In this document: positions 1 through 10,547 of the stretch, piece by piece
How positions within the stretch are numbered: the first letter of the stretch is position 1
Layout: each line of letters begins with the position of its first letter
NCBI RefSeq assembly: GCF_000224145.3
Contig: NW_004190406.2
Coordinates: forward strand, 1 to 64,000
Source: Ciona intestinalis
Lineage: Eukaryota > Chordata > Ascidiacea > Phlebobranchia > Cionidae
Reading direction: 5' to 3'
DNA length: 64,000 nt
Translations under genes and position numbers: made by a program
Notes under the pieces: model-generated
The model's input: only the letters and a program-made list of their open reading frames with translations
Told to the model about the DNA's origin: nothing
The model's database searches: none

Positions 1-643
1 AGGACATGCAGAATGTGTGGTATATAAGAATAGTAATGTGAGCTACGGAAACAGTAGCTTGATGGACAGAGTTCTATTACGGCCGGCACAGGGGAAATTA
101 GGAAATTAAACAAACAAAACACAAGTGTGCCAACGGCTTGCCAAGTAATAGTACTCATGTCGGTGCATCAAAATGTGGTGGCAGTGAATGTAAGTGCTGT
201 ATCAATAAAGTAAAAGTCAGACCATGCAAAGTAGTAAAAGTCAGACCATGCAAAAAAGAATAAAAAATGAGAAGTATGGTGTTTCACAGTGGTCAATTTA
301 AAATAAATCAAAGTATAAAGTGCAACAATAGAAAAATAGTGGTTATACATCCTAGTTATTTATATAGGAAAAAAAAAGTGGTTATTCATAGAAGAGAGGG
401 TTATAGATTAAAAAAGAAAGGATGAAAGTGTGTGTTTGGCTAAAACGGTTTAAGTAGCTAAAACGGTTTAAGTAGTAATATGGTAAGTGTATTAGTCAGT
501 ATTTAAGTTAGTGTTTGTAAACATATGGTGTTTGACAGCACAGACAAATTTTTTTAAGGTCGCCATTTGGCGGATTTCTATTGGTAATGAAGACCAAAGT
601 TTAGGACCAATATATCTAATGGATTGTTGGGAGGTTGTCTTGG
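1..643. repeat. Diverged interspersed repeat, no gene
   Basis: No convincing coding potential. The segment shares an ordered set of short motifs with 13430-13740: a GCCGGCAC box, then GTGCCA-CGGCTTGCCAAGT, then GTGAATGTAAG and an ACCATGCAA box. The two regions therefore look like old copies of one repeat family. A 21-base direct duplication (GTAAAAGTCAGACCATGCAA) sits at about 210-253. The 60-residue minus-strand reading frame here is AT-driven and is not supported. Confidence 0.45.
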
Positions 644-1232
644 CAAGTGTATGTATAGTAGTACTGTGGCCTTAGGTAGGGCACTTATAGTAGGGTGGGG
701 TAATGCCCTGTCTCAGGCCTTTGGGCTACATGGTGTCGTAACACAGCTTATACTTAGTCAAAAAGCATAACTTTGGCTTTTTATCGCCCTTGTGGATAAG
801 CATAACTTTGGCCAGTATCGCCCTTGTGGTAATAACCGTGGTAATAAATAATCAACAAACCAGGGTTAGTTAACCTTAATCAAGGAGCAAAATTAGACTT
901 AGCGGCAAGTCTCAGAACACGCAGCCACGCTAGCCGATCTCACATCGCTAGTCGCTGAACGCCAGTAATCGACAGCTGGCTCAAAGGACCTTTCTGACGT
1001 TACAGTCACAGCAAAGTACCGCGCCTCCGCCGCAGGATGCATTTAGTATATAAGAAACAGTACCGTATATATTTTGTACAGGATGATATTCTAATTTGGT
1101 AATGAGAAAGGATGTGTGGTGCTACTGAGCAATTAATAGGATGTGTGGTGCTACTGAGCAATTAATAATCAAACTGCTATAATGCAGATGTAGTAATTGA
1201 AATAATGTTTTTTCAACTAAAAATTGTATGTT
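644..1232 (+). repeat. 5' LTR-like direct repeat
   Basis: A 589-base block recurs almost unchanged at 2254-2842 (constant offset 1610; differences are small indels such as a 3-base GAA gain near 2353). It begins near TGTATGTATAG, contains a TATA-like GTATATAAG near 1048, and ends near AATTGTATGTT. The 1-kb spacer between the copies has gag-like coding traces on the plus strand, which favours reading the pair as LTRs of a truncated retroelement. I could not fix an exact TG...CA boundary or a target duplication, so a simple segmental duplication remains possible. Confidence 0.6.
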
Positions 1233-2253
1233 TAAGTCATGGACGGGGTAAGAAAAGACGGAAGCTAGCACTTCAAGAAGAAATTTTAAAGAAGAGAGCA
1301 GAATTGGAGATTGGAGCGTTAGACAGGTAAAGGTCACAAGTTGAAGAAGAATATAATCTTCAGTTGGAAAGGATTCCCTTGGACGGCGAAGGCTGCAGTG
1401 CGGATGAATTGTACAGAGAAGAGGGAAGTTCTAATAGGTTTGCGTCAAGGGGTGCATTGAGACTTAATGGAATAGGCCGATAGGCCAAGAAAGGGTTGGG
1501 CCAATGGCTAGGGATATATTCCATTAGCGACCGCTTCAGAGTATCAATTGAGGCAACAGAAACCTGCTCAAAGGTCCATCTTCTTTGATCCAGTGGGAGC
1601 CACTCATAGTTTAGATCAAGACGGAAGTTTCTTGGAATGTTCGGACTATAATCAATGAGAATGTGGATGGTGGTGTTGGGGGTGCTGAAGAATTTATCCA
1701 TGGCATTGCGACAGGAGCAGAAGAGATAATTACCTCGGTTTGCCGGTGACCTAGTTGATTATTTTAGTTTTATCCGGTCGTTTGAGGATATTGTACTGAA
1801 GCGTATTGATAATCCTATAGCCGGGTGCACATTGCCAAACGATACGATAGGGAAATCCCCAAACCTTAACCGACTGCTCCCTGATGGGGTCCTACTAAAA
1901 CACGCCCGGTGGAAAAATATACTAAAACACGCCCGGTGAGTATTTCTTGAAAGGGGAGCTTTCCCTATGCAAGAGAAATTACATTCTTGCTCCGCACGTC
2001 ATCGCTGAGAAACAAAATGTGCATAGGAAGTAAACATGATGTTGAAAATGGACACGTAATCCGCAAGTCCTTTAATTATCGCTCTGCTAACACGGAAATA
2101 AACGTGGGATCGCGCTACTGAGGGCTTGTCCGAATACGTAAAAGCCTAACACGCTAACTAGAAGACACATCATGTCTAATATTTACATTTTTCGTTTTAA
2201 AAGTTACATTGTTCGTCTTTTAAAGTTTTTAATAATACAACTTCGATCAAGTC
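1233..2253 (+). pseudogene. Degenerate BEL/Pao-like gag remnant between LTR-like repeats
   Basis: Plus-strand reading of 1250-1440 gives a charged, coiled-coil-prone stretch (KRRKLALQEEILKKRAELE, then EEEYNLQLERIPLDGEG), as seen at the N-terminus of BEL/Pao gag proteins. After frame breaks, 1747-1820 reads GDLVDYFSFIRSFEDIVLKR, which resembles the DUF1759 core of BEL/Pao gag (typical pattern G-D-x-x-x-Y-W-x-F-x-R-x-F-E). Stops and frameshifts follow and no protease or polymerase is present, so the element is a short non-autonomous relic. A 25-base direct duplication around ACTAAAACACGCCCGGTG lies at 1892-1937. The longest frame on the other strand (1360-1701) is taken as a shadow. Confidence 0.55.
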
Positions 2254-2842
2254 CAAGTGTATGTATAGTAGTACTGTGGCCTTAGGTAGGGCACTTATAG
2301 TAGGGTGGGGTAATGCCCTGTCTCAGGCCTTTGGGCTACATGGTGTCGTAACAGAACACAGCTTATACTTAGTCAAAAAGCATAACTTTGGCTTTTTATC
2401 GCCCTTGTGGATAAGCATAACTTTGGCCAGTATCGCCCTTGTGGTAATAACCGTGGTAATAAATAATCAACAAACCAGGGTTAGTTAACCTTAATCAAGG
2501 AGCAAAATTAGACTTAGCGGCAAGTCTCAGAACACGCAGCCACGCTAGCCGATCTCACATCGCTAGTCGCTGAACGCCAGTAATCGACAGCTGGCTCAAA
2601 GGACCTTTCTGACGTTACAGTCACAGCAAAGTACCGCGCCTCCGCCGCAGGATGCATTTAGTATATAAGAAACAGTACCGTATATATTTTGTACAGGATG
2701 ATATTCTAATTTGGTAATGAGAAAGGATGTGTGGTGCTACTGAGCAATTAGGATGTGTGGTGCTACTGAGCAATTAATAATCAAACTGCTATAATGCAGA
2801 TGTAGTAGTTGAAATAATGTTTTTTCAACTAAAAATTGTATG
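2254..2842 (+). repeat. 3' LTR-like direct repeat
   Basis: Second copy of the 644-1232 block. It contains the same TATA-like GTATATAAG (about 2658) and the same short internal duplication of GGATGTGTGGTGCTACTGAG. High identity between the two copies implies recent insertion or gene conversion. The 75-residue frame at 2261-2488 is repeat-internal and has no recognisable domain. Confidence 0.6.
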
Positions 2843-3137
2843 TTGAAACATTTACTTTGAAATATTGATCAAAATGGATGGTGGACAGCAGCACATTAAA
2901 TTTGTGTCTTAATCACTACTTGACCAAGAGTTAGTAGAAGGTATGTTTGTATATGTCATAAGTTTGTGTTGTGTAATGTAAAACAGGTTGAACATATGCT
3001 CAATTTGTTCTGCAGAAAAATTGTTGACAACTTAGAAGCAAGATGGAAACCGAAAGAGTGTGTGAATTACATGTATCAGTTTGGATATACATTCATCAAT
3101 AAGCTACAGGTGGTTGTTGTTAACCACCCATCATTTG

Positions 3138-4375
3138 AAGAAAAAGACAACATACAAAATGAACAGTACTGACGTCTGACATTATACATAGGACTGGGCT
3201 GCTGAATCAAAGTAATCATTGGTTTACTGTAAACAAGTGTAATAAAATCAAAGCAACAAACTAATCATTGCTTTACTACAAAACCATTGTAATAGTAAAA
3301 CACAATCTGTGTGTATATTTTGTGCACATATATATAATCAAACCAGTTATTATTTTCTTTCAATGCCTTTTAAAAGCACATTCTGTTTTATTTTGTACAT
3401 GTGTTTTGATTGTTTTCATGGAGATCAATAAAACTAAAAACAAAGAACCTGTGCTATGTTACAAATTTATTCAGCAGGCACAAGTGATTTCAAATTATAA
3501 CATGACTGAGTGGTAAGTTAGAGAAAAAAGTTAAGTGGGACTAGCATCTGTTGTGTTTTTGAAGAAAAAGACAACATACATAATGTACAGTACTGACGTC
3601 TGACATTATACATAGTACTGGGCTGCTGAATCAAAGTAATCATTGGTTTACTGTAAACAAGTGTAATAAAATCAAAGCAACAAACTAATCATTGCTTTAC
3701 TGAGTGTAATAAAATCAAAGCAACAAACTAATCATTGCTTTACTACAAAACCATTGTAATAGTAAAACACAATGTGTGTGTATATTTTGTGCACATATAT
3801 ATAATCAAACCAGTTATCATTTTCTTTCAATGCCTTTTAAAAGCACATTCTGTTTTATTTTGTACATGGAATGCACTTTTGTTATTGTTTTCATGAAGAT
3901 CAATAAAACTAAAAACAAAGAACCTGTGCTATTGTGATGAATTCTTATAGTTGTGTATTTATTTTATGTCTTAGCTGTGTATTTCCTCTATTCAGAGCGC
4001 GATTTATGTTTTATTCTATGTCTATGTTAAGTTACAGAGCGTGAGTTAATTGCTATTACCGCATTCCTTCGTTTACCGCATTCCTTCGTTTTACATTATT
4101 GGCACATTCCTGTATTTTGCGTGCTGCTGTTGATTGGTTAATTGCGTGGGCGTGACGTTGCATTTTATGGCTTAGGAATAAAATCAGTTGCTTGTGGTTG
4201 AGTTCGTGAGCGGTCTTACTTTTGGTATAAAGAAGAAAGCGCTACACTATGTTACAAATTTATTCAGCAGGCGCAAGTGATTTCAAATTATAACATGACT
4301 ACTGAGTGGTAAGTTAAAGAAAAAAGTTAAGTGGGACTAGCATCTAGTTAAGTGGGACTAGCATCTGTTGTGTTT
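3138..4375. repeat. Tandem direct duplication of a ~420-bp unit
   Basis: The unit at 3138-3560 (GAAGAAAAAGACAACATAC through TTAAGTGGGACTAGCATCTG) recurs at 3561-4375. The second unit is longer because it carries a 39-base internal re-duplication near 3700, the LTR insertion at 3933-4246, and a repeated GTTAAGTGGGACTAGCATCT at 4325-4365. There is no supported gene. The reading frames at 2966-3172 and 3268-3516 run through repeat DNA and match nothing I know. Confidence 0.75.
3933..4246 (+). mobile_element. Solo LTR with 4-bp target duplication
   Basis: A 314-base segment starts TGTGATGAATTC and ends GCGCTACA, so it has TG...CA termini. It is flanked on both sides by CTAT (3929-3932 and 4247-4250). 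The first unit of the surrounding tandem duplication has the uninterrupted sequence CCTGTGCTATGTTAC at about 3449, which serves as a natural empty site. An AATAAA-type signal lies near 4172. Short TG...CA ends plus a 4-5 bp duplication are typical of LTR retrotransposons, so this is a solo LTR left by recombination; its family is unknown. Confidence 0.75.
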
Positions 4376-4679
4376 GTGTTATCAATACATTTTTACCAAA
4401 TTAGTGTTTATGATGGTTTCGACTATTTTTCTTTTTTAGCAGTGGTAAATTCTAAATAATCACTCTTAATTATGTGAAAATATTGCGTACATATATGGGC
4501 AGAAATAAAAATATTCAATTTCGACGTTTAAGAAAACGAGGCTAAATGGCCATGTGAACCAGGTCAATTTTTTTTGCGGCCAAGTTTGGAAACGACTGTT
4601 TTTCGTTTGGCCATGTGAACAGGCTAATTGTGAAATTCGTCTAACGTAAAATACGCACGGAATTGGCCATTTTGTTTTC

Positions 4680-5115
4680 AAAACAAACGTCTGTATTGCA
4701 TTGTCTAACTAATAAGAAAAAAGTAATATTATGTAGCTATGTTTAATGGAAAATTAAAACATAATAAAGTTTTTTTTTACAAGCTGACTCCGCATATTTT
4801 TAAACCGAATGTTAAACACGAAAAACTGTCTTTTTTATAAATGGTACCAGTAGGTACATAATAAAAACATAATAAAGTTTTTTTTACATAGTTTTAAGGA
4901 AGAAGCATCCATTATACCAAATCAGAAATAAAATTTGAATTTTCTTTAGTAGAAACGAGAAACTATCAAAGTTGAGTGAAATTTTTTCTTATGGGAAATC
5001 CCATGCATTGCGCAACGGTCATTTGTTTTACTCCAGCGGGTTTCTTATTCCAGCGGTCGAATTTGCGGTTTTCAAAAACTGTTTTGTATTTTAAAACTGA
5101 TGGTAGCTGATGCCA
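4680..5115 (+). repeat. Interspersed repeat family R, MITE-free copy
   Basis: This sequence is colinear with 36225-36740. Shared blocks are TTATGTAGCT, AATTAAAACATAATAAAGT, GCATTATACCAAATCAGAAA-like, and ACTCCAGCGGT. The right-hand copy is interrupted by a 195-bp MITE where this copy reads TTTACATAGTTTTAAGGAAG, so this is an unoccupied paralogous site. The class of the family is unknown and there is no coding content. Confidence 0.65.
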
Positions 5116-5945
5116 GAAGGCAGCCACGACGCTACAGTTTTAAAGAAATCCGGGTTACTTGTTCTTAGTAACTTATTTGCTGTTTTTTTAAATACATTTG
5201 TATAAAACAGGCTCCAATTAATATTGAGGGGTATCCAGTTCCACTGTTAATCCTTGGTGATCCAGCATACACCCATTACTTCCATGGCTAATTAGGCCCT
5301 TCATAGGCACTGATTTATCGCAGGAAAAAGACTCCTTTAACTACTACCATAGGGGTCCCTTTAATTAGTGCAGGTCCATAAGGGTCCACTCCGCTAGGTC
5401 CATCACTAGGTCCGCTAGGTGTTGTATAATAATTATTTTACATCTAGATGTATTACATATTTAAAACAAGTGTTGTTTTATCGTTATTTTCTGTGTTTTT
5501 TATTTAAATGCTAATTTCTGCTTGTTTACCATGTGTGCTTTTTGTTTTGGTGATTTTGCGGGCGTTTGTATGTTTCTATTCTTTTTCTAGTGAAAGTTCT
5601 ACACATGTTTTCTGGTTGATTGGAAATTAATACAATTTAGTATATTATTCTTTTGTCTAGTGAAATTGTACACGAAATTGTACACATGTTTTCTGGTTGA
5701 TTGGAAATTAATACAATTATTTAGTATTGGCAGAGTAAGGTTGTGGTCGTAGGAATCAGCCGTTAAAACAATGACACGGAAGTTCAAATAATTTTATTTT
5801 TTAACCGACTTATTTTTTTGTAATTATTATCAGAAGAAACGTACACTAAAGAAAAAAACTACGTCTACTACACAAATTACGAAAATAAAACGCGAACGAA
5901 TAGCCACACATTACGAAGGTGCCACTTAAATATATGTTACATTTT
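5115..5945. other. Gene-free AT-rich stretch with a short duplication
   Basis: No gene or recognisable element is seen. A block of about 43 bases ending TGGTTGATTGGAAATTAATA occurs twice, near 5599-5640 and 5683-5725. It may belong to the 3' flank of the minus-strand transposon that starts upstream at 8795, but no terminal inverted repeat could be identified. Confidence 0.4.
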
Positions 5946-5949
5946 TTTC

Positions 5950-8795
5950 ATTCTCATGTTTGGTGTTCTTCTTCGAATAGCTCTAGGTCGTTTGATTTGT
6001 CCAATTTTTTTCACGCACTTGATGAAATCGGTGCAGTAAGCAGTTGTGCGTTACTTGATATATGGTTCTGCTGTTTTATACCTCTATATTTGTAAAACTT
6101 TTTCAATTGGTTTGTTTTTTTAGTGTTGTCTATGCATCTCCATTCGTTTACGTCCATTCGAAAGTGTGAAAACTCGGTGGACAACTCATATGGTCCGATT
6201 GATAGAATCGCTCTTTCTACGTCAATATACGCCAAATCGACAAGATTTTTCAATGTAGTGACTATGTCGGCAATTTTTTTTTGTTTCTATTGAAATTTAC
6301 ATTTAATTACGTGGTTGTATGTTTCGGCGTTGTTGTTTGTCCATCGATTACCTACGGGTTCCAGGTTACGAAACTCCCATACCTTCGTTCGTAAAAGAAT
6401 AAGAAATCTTTGCTTTAAATATTCTCGGACACGCGGACATTTACGGCAAATTCAATATTATTATTTGTATCCAGTTCTTTGTCCAGCATTTGTGAAATCT
6501 GTTTACGTAGAGTTTTATCTGCACCAACTTTGTCTTTTAAATAATCTACCAGATTATCTCAAGTGCTTGAAGCAGAGGATATGTGTACAATTTAGAAACG
6601 CATAATAGCTTTATGCATTGCTTGTTCATCGTCAGTTCCAAATACAATTTTGTCACTATAAGGCCCGATCACCGATCCCAATCGGGTAAAAAAGGAAAAA
6701 GTCCTAAAATTGACTTATTGTAAAGAAATATGGGTCTCAGAAACAGAGGGTTGTAGCCACCTTTGATGCTCTCTTTACACATCGGTTTTTGAAAACTGTT
6801 ATAGTGGCATGTATCTTTCCCAGATTGAAAGTTTTGTCCACGTTTAAAACTGAACGACCAGTTGTGCAAAATCTTACTATGTCCGCAATTTGTTAATCGT
6901 TATAGCGAATAATTGCGACTGGAGCGGATTTTTCATGAAGAATGCTTTGGAGGAATTCATTCGATTGTGCCCCATGTTTATTACGCGCAGAATATCACCC
7001 GCATAATTTGAATTGAATCTTTCGTTTTCTTTTTTATTGGCATTGTGTTTCTGATTATATATTTGCTGAAGGTTTCGGGGTGCTGCAGTCGTCACCTCGG
7101 AATCGGTTACTAAATTGTCGTAAATTTCTTTCGGGGTTGAGCAAGTGTTGATTCGATTTTTAATATTATTTGAAGTTGAGAATGAATGGTGTACGTATGT
7201 AAATAAATGTTTTTGTGGCTGCTGTTGGCATGTTTCCCGGAAATCGTCCAGTGTACTCAACAACAATAGCAACTTTGTCTCCGAGTTTTATATATCCCGG
7301 AAATAATAACCCGTAATTTTTCTTTTATATTTTTGGTCTTTCTTTAATTTAGAGTAATAATTGCCAAATACTGTAACTTCTGTGTCTTCCGGTTGTTGTT
7401 TTTTTAATGCAGTAAAATAATTTTTTCGGCGATTTCCGGTACAATATTTCCCTTTGTACTTTCTTACAGTCCTTGGGTTTCCATTTTGTTTAATAAAAGT
7501 GATACGTACTGTTTTTTATCCAGGCCCCACAGTCGTCTATTAATAATTCCCTCTTCCTTTTGTTGCTCTTAATAATTCCCTCTTCCTTTTGTTGCTCTAT
7601 CAAAATTGTCCACTACAAAATAAACGTTGTCTTTCACTTCGCTTGGAATGCACTGTTCTACTGGTTTACAATGATTTAATAAAATGTCGATTGCTTCCTG
7701 GAGAGATAAAAAGTATTTTTTAAATCTATCTGTAATTTGTTTATTTGGGTTCATACAAATCTTCCGGGTCGAATTCTGTGACACCTTCTTCTGGGTCAAA
7801 TTCTGGGTTGAGTTCTTCCGGGTCAAATTCTGCGATGCCTTCTTGCGGGTCAAATTCTGGGTTTGGTTCTTCTCGTGTTGCAGTGTTATTGTCACTAATA
7901 GTTATAGTAGAAATTAACTCGTGTTCTGATTTTAAAAGTTCCTGTAGGAGACAGAAATGGTTTGGACGAAATTTACGTATGTTAGGTTCTGTTAAGTGCA
8001 AATCTGTACTGGTTCACGTTAAAAGAACCCCAAATTTGTTGCGCGAATTGATATCTCTTCCTGTAATGTCCCTTGTATACACAATTCTTCCTCTTCCTGT
8101 AATGTCCCTTGTATACACAATTCTTCTCCTGTCCAAAGGTCCAATCGTGGGCATATATATGAGGTAAATTTATGCCTGACGCCGGCGCTTAGGGCACAAA
8201 TATGAATCAAATCTGCCCATTGATACGACTTGCGGAAACGCAAACGTCTTTGTAACAAGGTGTTACAACATTCACTTCCGGCAAGATAAATTTGCTTTCC
8301 TTTGTGCAGTAGAATTCTGGGTACTATTACAACAGCCAATCGCAACTGCACGTAAAACTCCTGTGTGCCAAATAATGCAATTGCCGTTTCCAATAGCCAC
8401 AGAAGAATGAAAAGATTTTAATATCAGTGTTGGAGTATTATCCATAACCGGGTCAATAGGACTGTAATGAAATGGTGGAAGAAGTTGAGCTTAGTATGTT
8501 TCAATCAACAACAGCTCTTGGTTGGCGATAACCATACAAAAAGACTTCGTTCATTTTGCAGAAAGGCTGGAATTTATTCCAGAAAGGCTGGAATTTATTC
8601 AGGAAAGAGCACGTTCGAAATCGTATACCTCTTTGTTGTTGTTTGTCGTTGCACATGTGCTGCAAAAAAAAAATTAAACGTGTGTTTCTCCATTCTTCAT
8701 AGTGGACCCATTCCTTACAAGATCAGCATTCAATACACTTTTACAATTATCGTTACAAATTGTGCATGGATAGTTCTTGGTTTTATTCTTAGGCA
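5950..8795 (-). pseudogene. Broken MULE-like DNA transposon gene with N-terminal PHD-like finger
   Basis: Read on the minus strand from a Met at 8795, the first residues give a zinc-finger start (YPCTICNDNCKS). After a frame break they give CKEWVHYE, the second half of a PHD-like finger. The middle (8019-8393, 7741-8001) is poorly conserved and includes an acidic repeat. The transposase part is clear: STPKEIYDNLV...PRNLQQIYNQK (7272-6877), then PLFLRPIFLYNKS (6800-6700), FGTDDEQAMHKAI (6650-6600), LRDNLVDYLKDKVGADK (about 6560-6500), NRWTNNNAETYNHVIK (6360-6300) and DVERAILSIGPYEL (6253-6011). This order matches a MULE-like DDE transposase family known to me from tunicate and cnidarian genomes, in which FGTDDE carries the second acidic residue and WTNNNAE lies near the C-terminal catalytic Glu. 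Several frameshifts and stops make it non-functional. The call of MULE-like superfamily is inference from motif order. Confidence 0.6.
7757..7870 (-). repeat. In-frame acidic EFDPEE repeat
   Basis: Four imperfect copies of a GGGTCAAATTCTG-type block encode, on the minus strand, PEFDPQE, AEFDPEE, PEFDPEE and TEFDPED. The repeat keeps frame in the 86-residue stretch 8001-7741 inside the broken transposase gene. A separate 24-base block is duplicated at about 8063-8115 (CIQGTLQEE twice). Confidence 0.7.
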
Positions 8796-8799
8796 TTTT

Positions 8800-9815
8800 T
8801 ATTAATTATTCTTATGTCTGGCTGTAAGCTTGCTAAAGTTTCCTGAGATAAAAAACGCATACACTTTGGATCAATTATATTCATGAAAGATGTTTTCGTA
8901 TGACTATTCTTCCCACATAAACCATCCATGCTTTATGTTATTTTGCAAAACTTGTTTCCGCTAATATAAAGTAGGCTTGTTTATTTGTTCTATGTAGTTT
9001 CAACATTAATATGTCATTTGATGTTTTAAGTTGCGGACAGCAACAGTCCTGTTTCGGGCACGTCATACCCGGTTACTAATAATGTAACTTAATGGGTGAT
9101 TGTTGTTATATGTATTCTGTATGGCTGGCTATTTAGATAACCAAGCTAGAATAATTAGTTGGCTGTTTTGCAAAAGGGCACACGTATCTGCAGCGTTGAA
9201 ATAACAAGCCTACACACCTGACATCGTGTGGTTCAAAAGCGAGAGTGTACTGCCACGGTGGCGTAGCTAGGAGTACTTTAGGTTTACAATTTAGCATAGC
9301 TTTAATGAATGAACATGCATAGTATCACAACACACAAAGTGGTGATAACGGGGCTTTACACAGGATATGCGTAGTACTCTATAAACACCATTTTATTACT
9401 ATGGTGATACTTTTCAAGCTTAAACACCATTTTATTACTATGGTGATACTTTTCAAGCTTACTCTTGACACAATAACAAGGTAAGATTAAAAAACAAAAG
9501 ATATTACAAAACGTTTTCAAATTAAACACGGTACCAGTTGATGGACCCAGTACTGGAGCGAGTGGGTCCAGTATACTTAACAGACCACCCAAATGCTAAG
9601 TCTAACAGACCTAAGGCTGACAAAATCAAGAAACCTAAGACTAACATACCCAATGGAAAAATTGCTAATCTAAGACTAACATACCTAATAGTAAAGACCT
9701 AGTGGACCTGGCGGACTGGTAGATAGTAGAACTGAGTGGCAAATTCACCCTGTGGAGCTTGTTAGTGACGTCATAAATAGCCACAAGCACATAAAATCTT
9801 TTTATACTTAAAATT
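8800..9815. other. Gene-free stretch with a 40-bp tandem duplication
   Basis: No gene is seen. A 40-base unit (TAAACACCATTTTATTACTA then TGGTGATACTTTTCAAGCTT) occurs twice in tandem at 9380-9460. Around 9600-9720 there are loose repeats of a CTAAGACTAACATACC-type motif. Reading frames here are short and unsupported. Confidence 0.5.
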
Positions 9816-9819
9816 ACTA

Positions 9820-10035
9820 CCTATTAACTGTTATTCTAATCGTTAAAATTGCTACCTCTTAACTGTTATTCTAATCGCTACCTGTTAACTGTTATTCTAA
9901 TCGTTAAAATTGCTACCTCTTAACTGTTATTCTAATCGCTACCTGTTAACTGTTATTCTAATCGTTAAAATTGCTACCTCTTAACTGTTATTCTAATCGT
10001 TAAAATTGCTACCTCTTAACTGTTATTCTAATTGT
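9820..10035 (+). repeat. Minisatellite, 27/36-bp alternating units
   Basis: Repeated units built on TTAACTGTTATTCTAATCG followed by either TTAAAATTGCTACCTC or CTACCTG. About seven units alternate between the long and short forms, a higher-order pattern that suggests unequal exchange between two unit types. Confidence 0.85.
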
Positions 10036-10102
10036 ACAGTCAGCTAATTTAATTAAAATAGGTATTTAGCATGTCCGAGTAAGCTTTGCAGAGTATTTTT
10101 TA

Positions 10103-10253
10103 AATAAAATTAACAAATTTAATGGGGACATAATATAAATGGTTCGGCTGGTAATAAAATTAACAAATTTAATGGGGACATAATATAAATGGTTCGGCTG
10201 GTAATAAAATTAACAAATTTAATGGGGACATAATATAAATGGTTCGGCTGGTA
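10103..10253 (+). repeat. 50-bp tandem repeat, 3 copies
   Basis: Three near-perfect 50-base units of AATAAAATTAACAAATTTAA followed by TGGGGACATAATATAAATGG and TTCGGCTGGT. Their identity indicates recent expansion. Confidence 0.9.
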
Positions 10254-10436
10254 ATGGCGCGTGGCGCGAAGCCTTTGTAACCAGATATATTTTCTGGTTA
10301 CACTGTAATGGGAGTTATTATTTTTAGATTATAAACAAGTTATATATATTATAAATGAATGAATAATAAAATATGTTTTATACAAACTTAACCTTTTGTG
10401 ATCAAGAAACACACACAGTTTTATAAAACTTGTATT

Positions 10437-10522
10437 ATACAAGAGATCAAAGATCTAATGAGTGAGCACGTTTTAAACTGATTAGCATGATATAGTAGGG
10501 TGGGGGAAGATGGGACTACATG
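10437..10522 (+). mobile_element. Composite-repeat 5' part and left end of a pogo-type MITE
   Basis: The segment 10440-10490 (GAGATCAAAGATCTAATG...GAGCACGTTTTAAAC...TTAGCAT) is the leader that also precedes a MITE at 38567 and occurs at 47158 and 60960. It is followed at 10494 by TAGTAGGGTGGGGGAAGATG, the terminal sequence of the pogo-like family. No matching right end was found nearby; sequence homologous to a MULE exon starts about 30 bases later. Confidence 0.65.
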
Positions 10523-10547
10523 CTCAATAACTGATTTTTATCTGTTA

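Noticed and set aside
2261..2488. 75-residue membrane protein
   Set aside because: It lies entirely within the LTR-like repeat; the equivalent frame in the first copy is broken by a 3-base difference and flanking changes.
7745..8167. Plus-strand 140-residue Ser-rich protein
   Set aside because: It is the opposite strand of the EFDPEE repeat and the broken transposase gene; no start context or domain.
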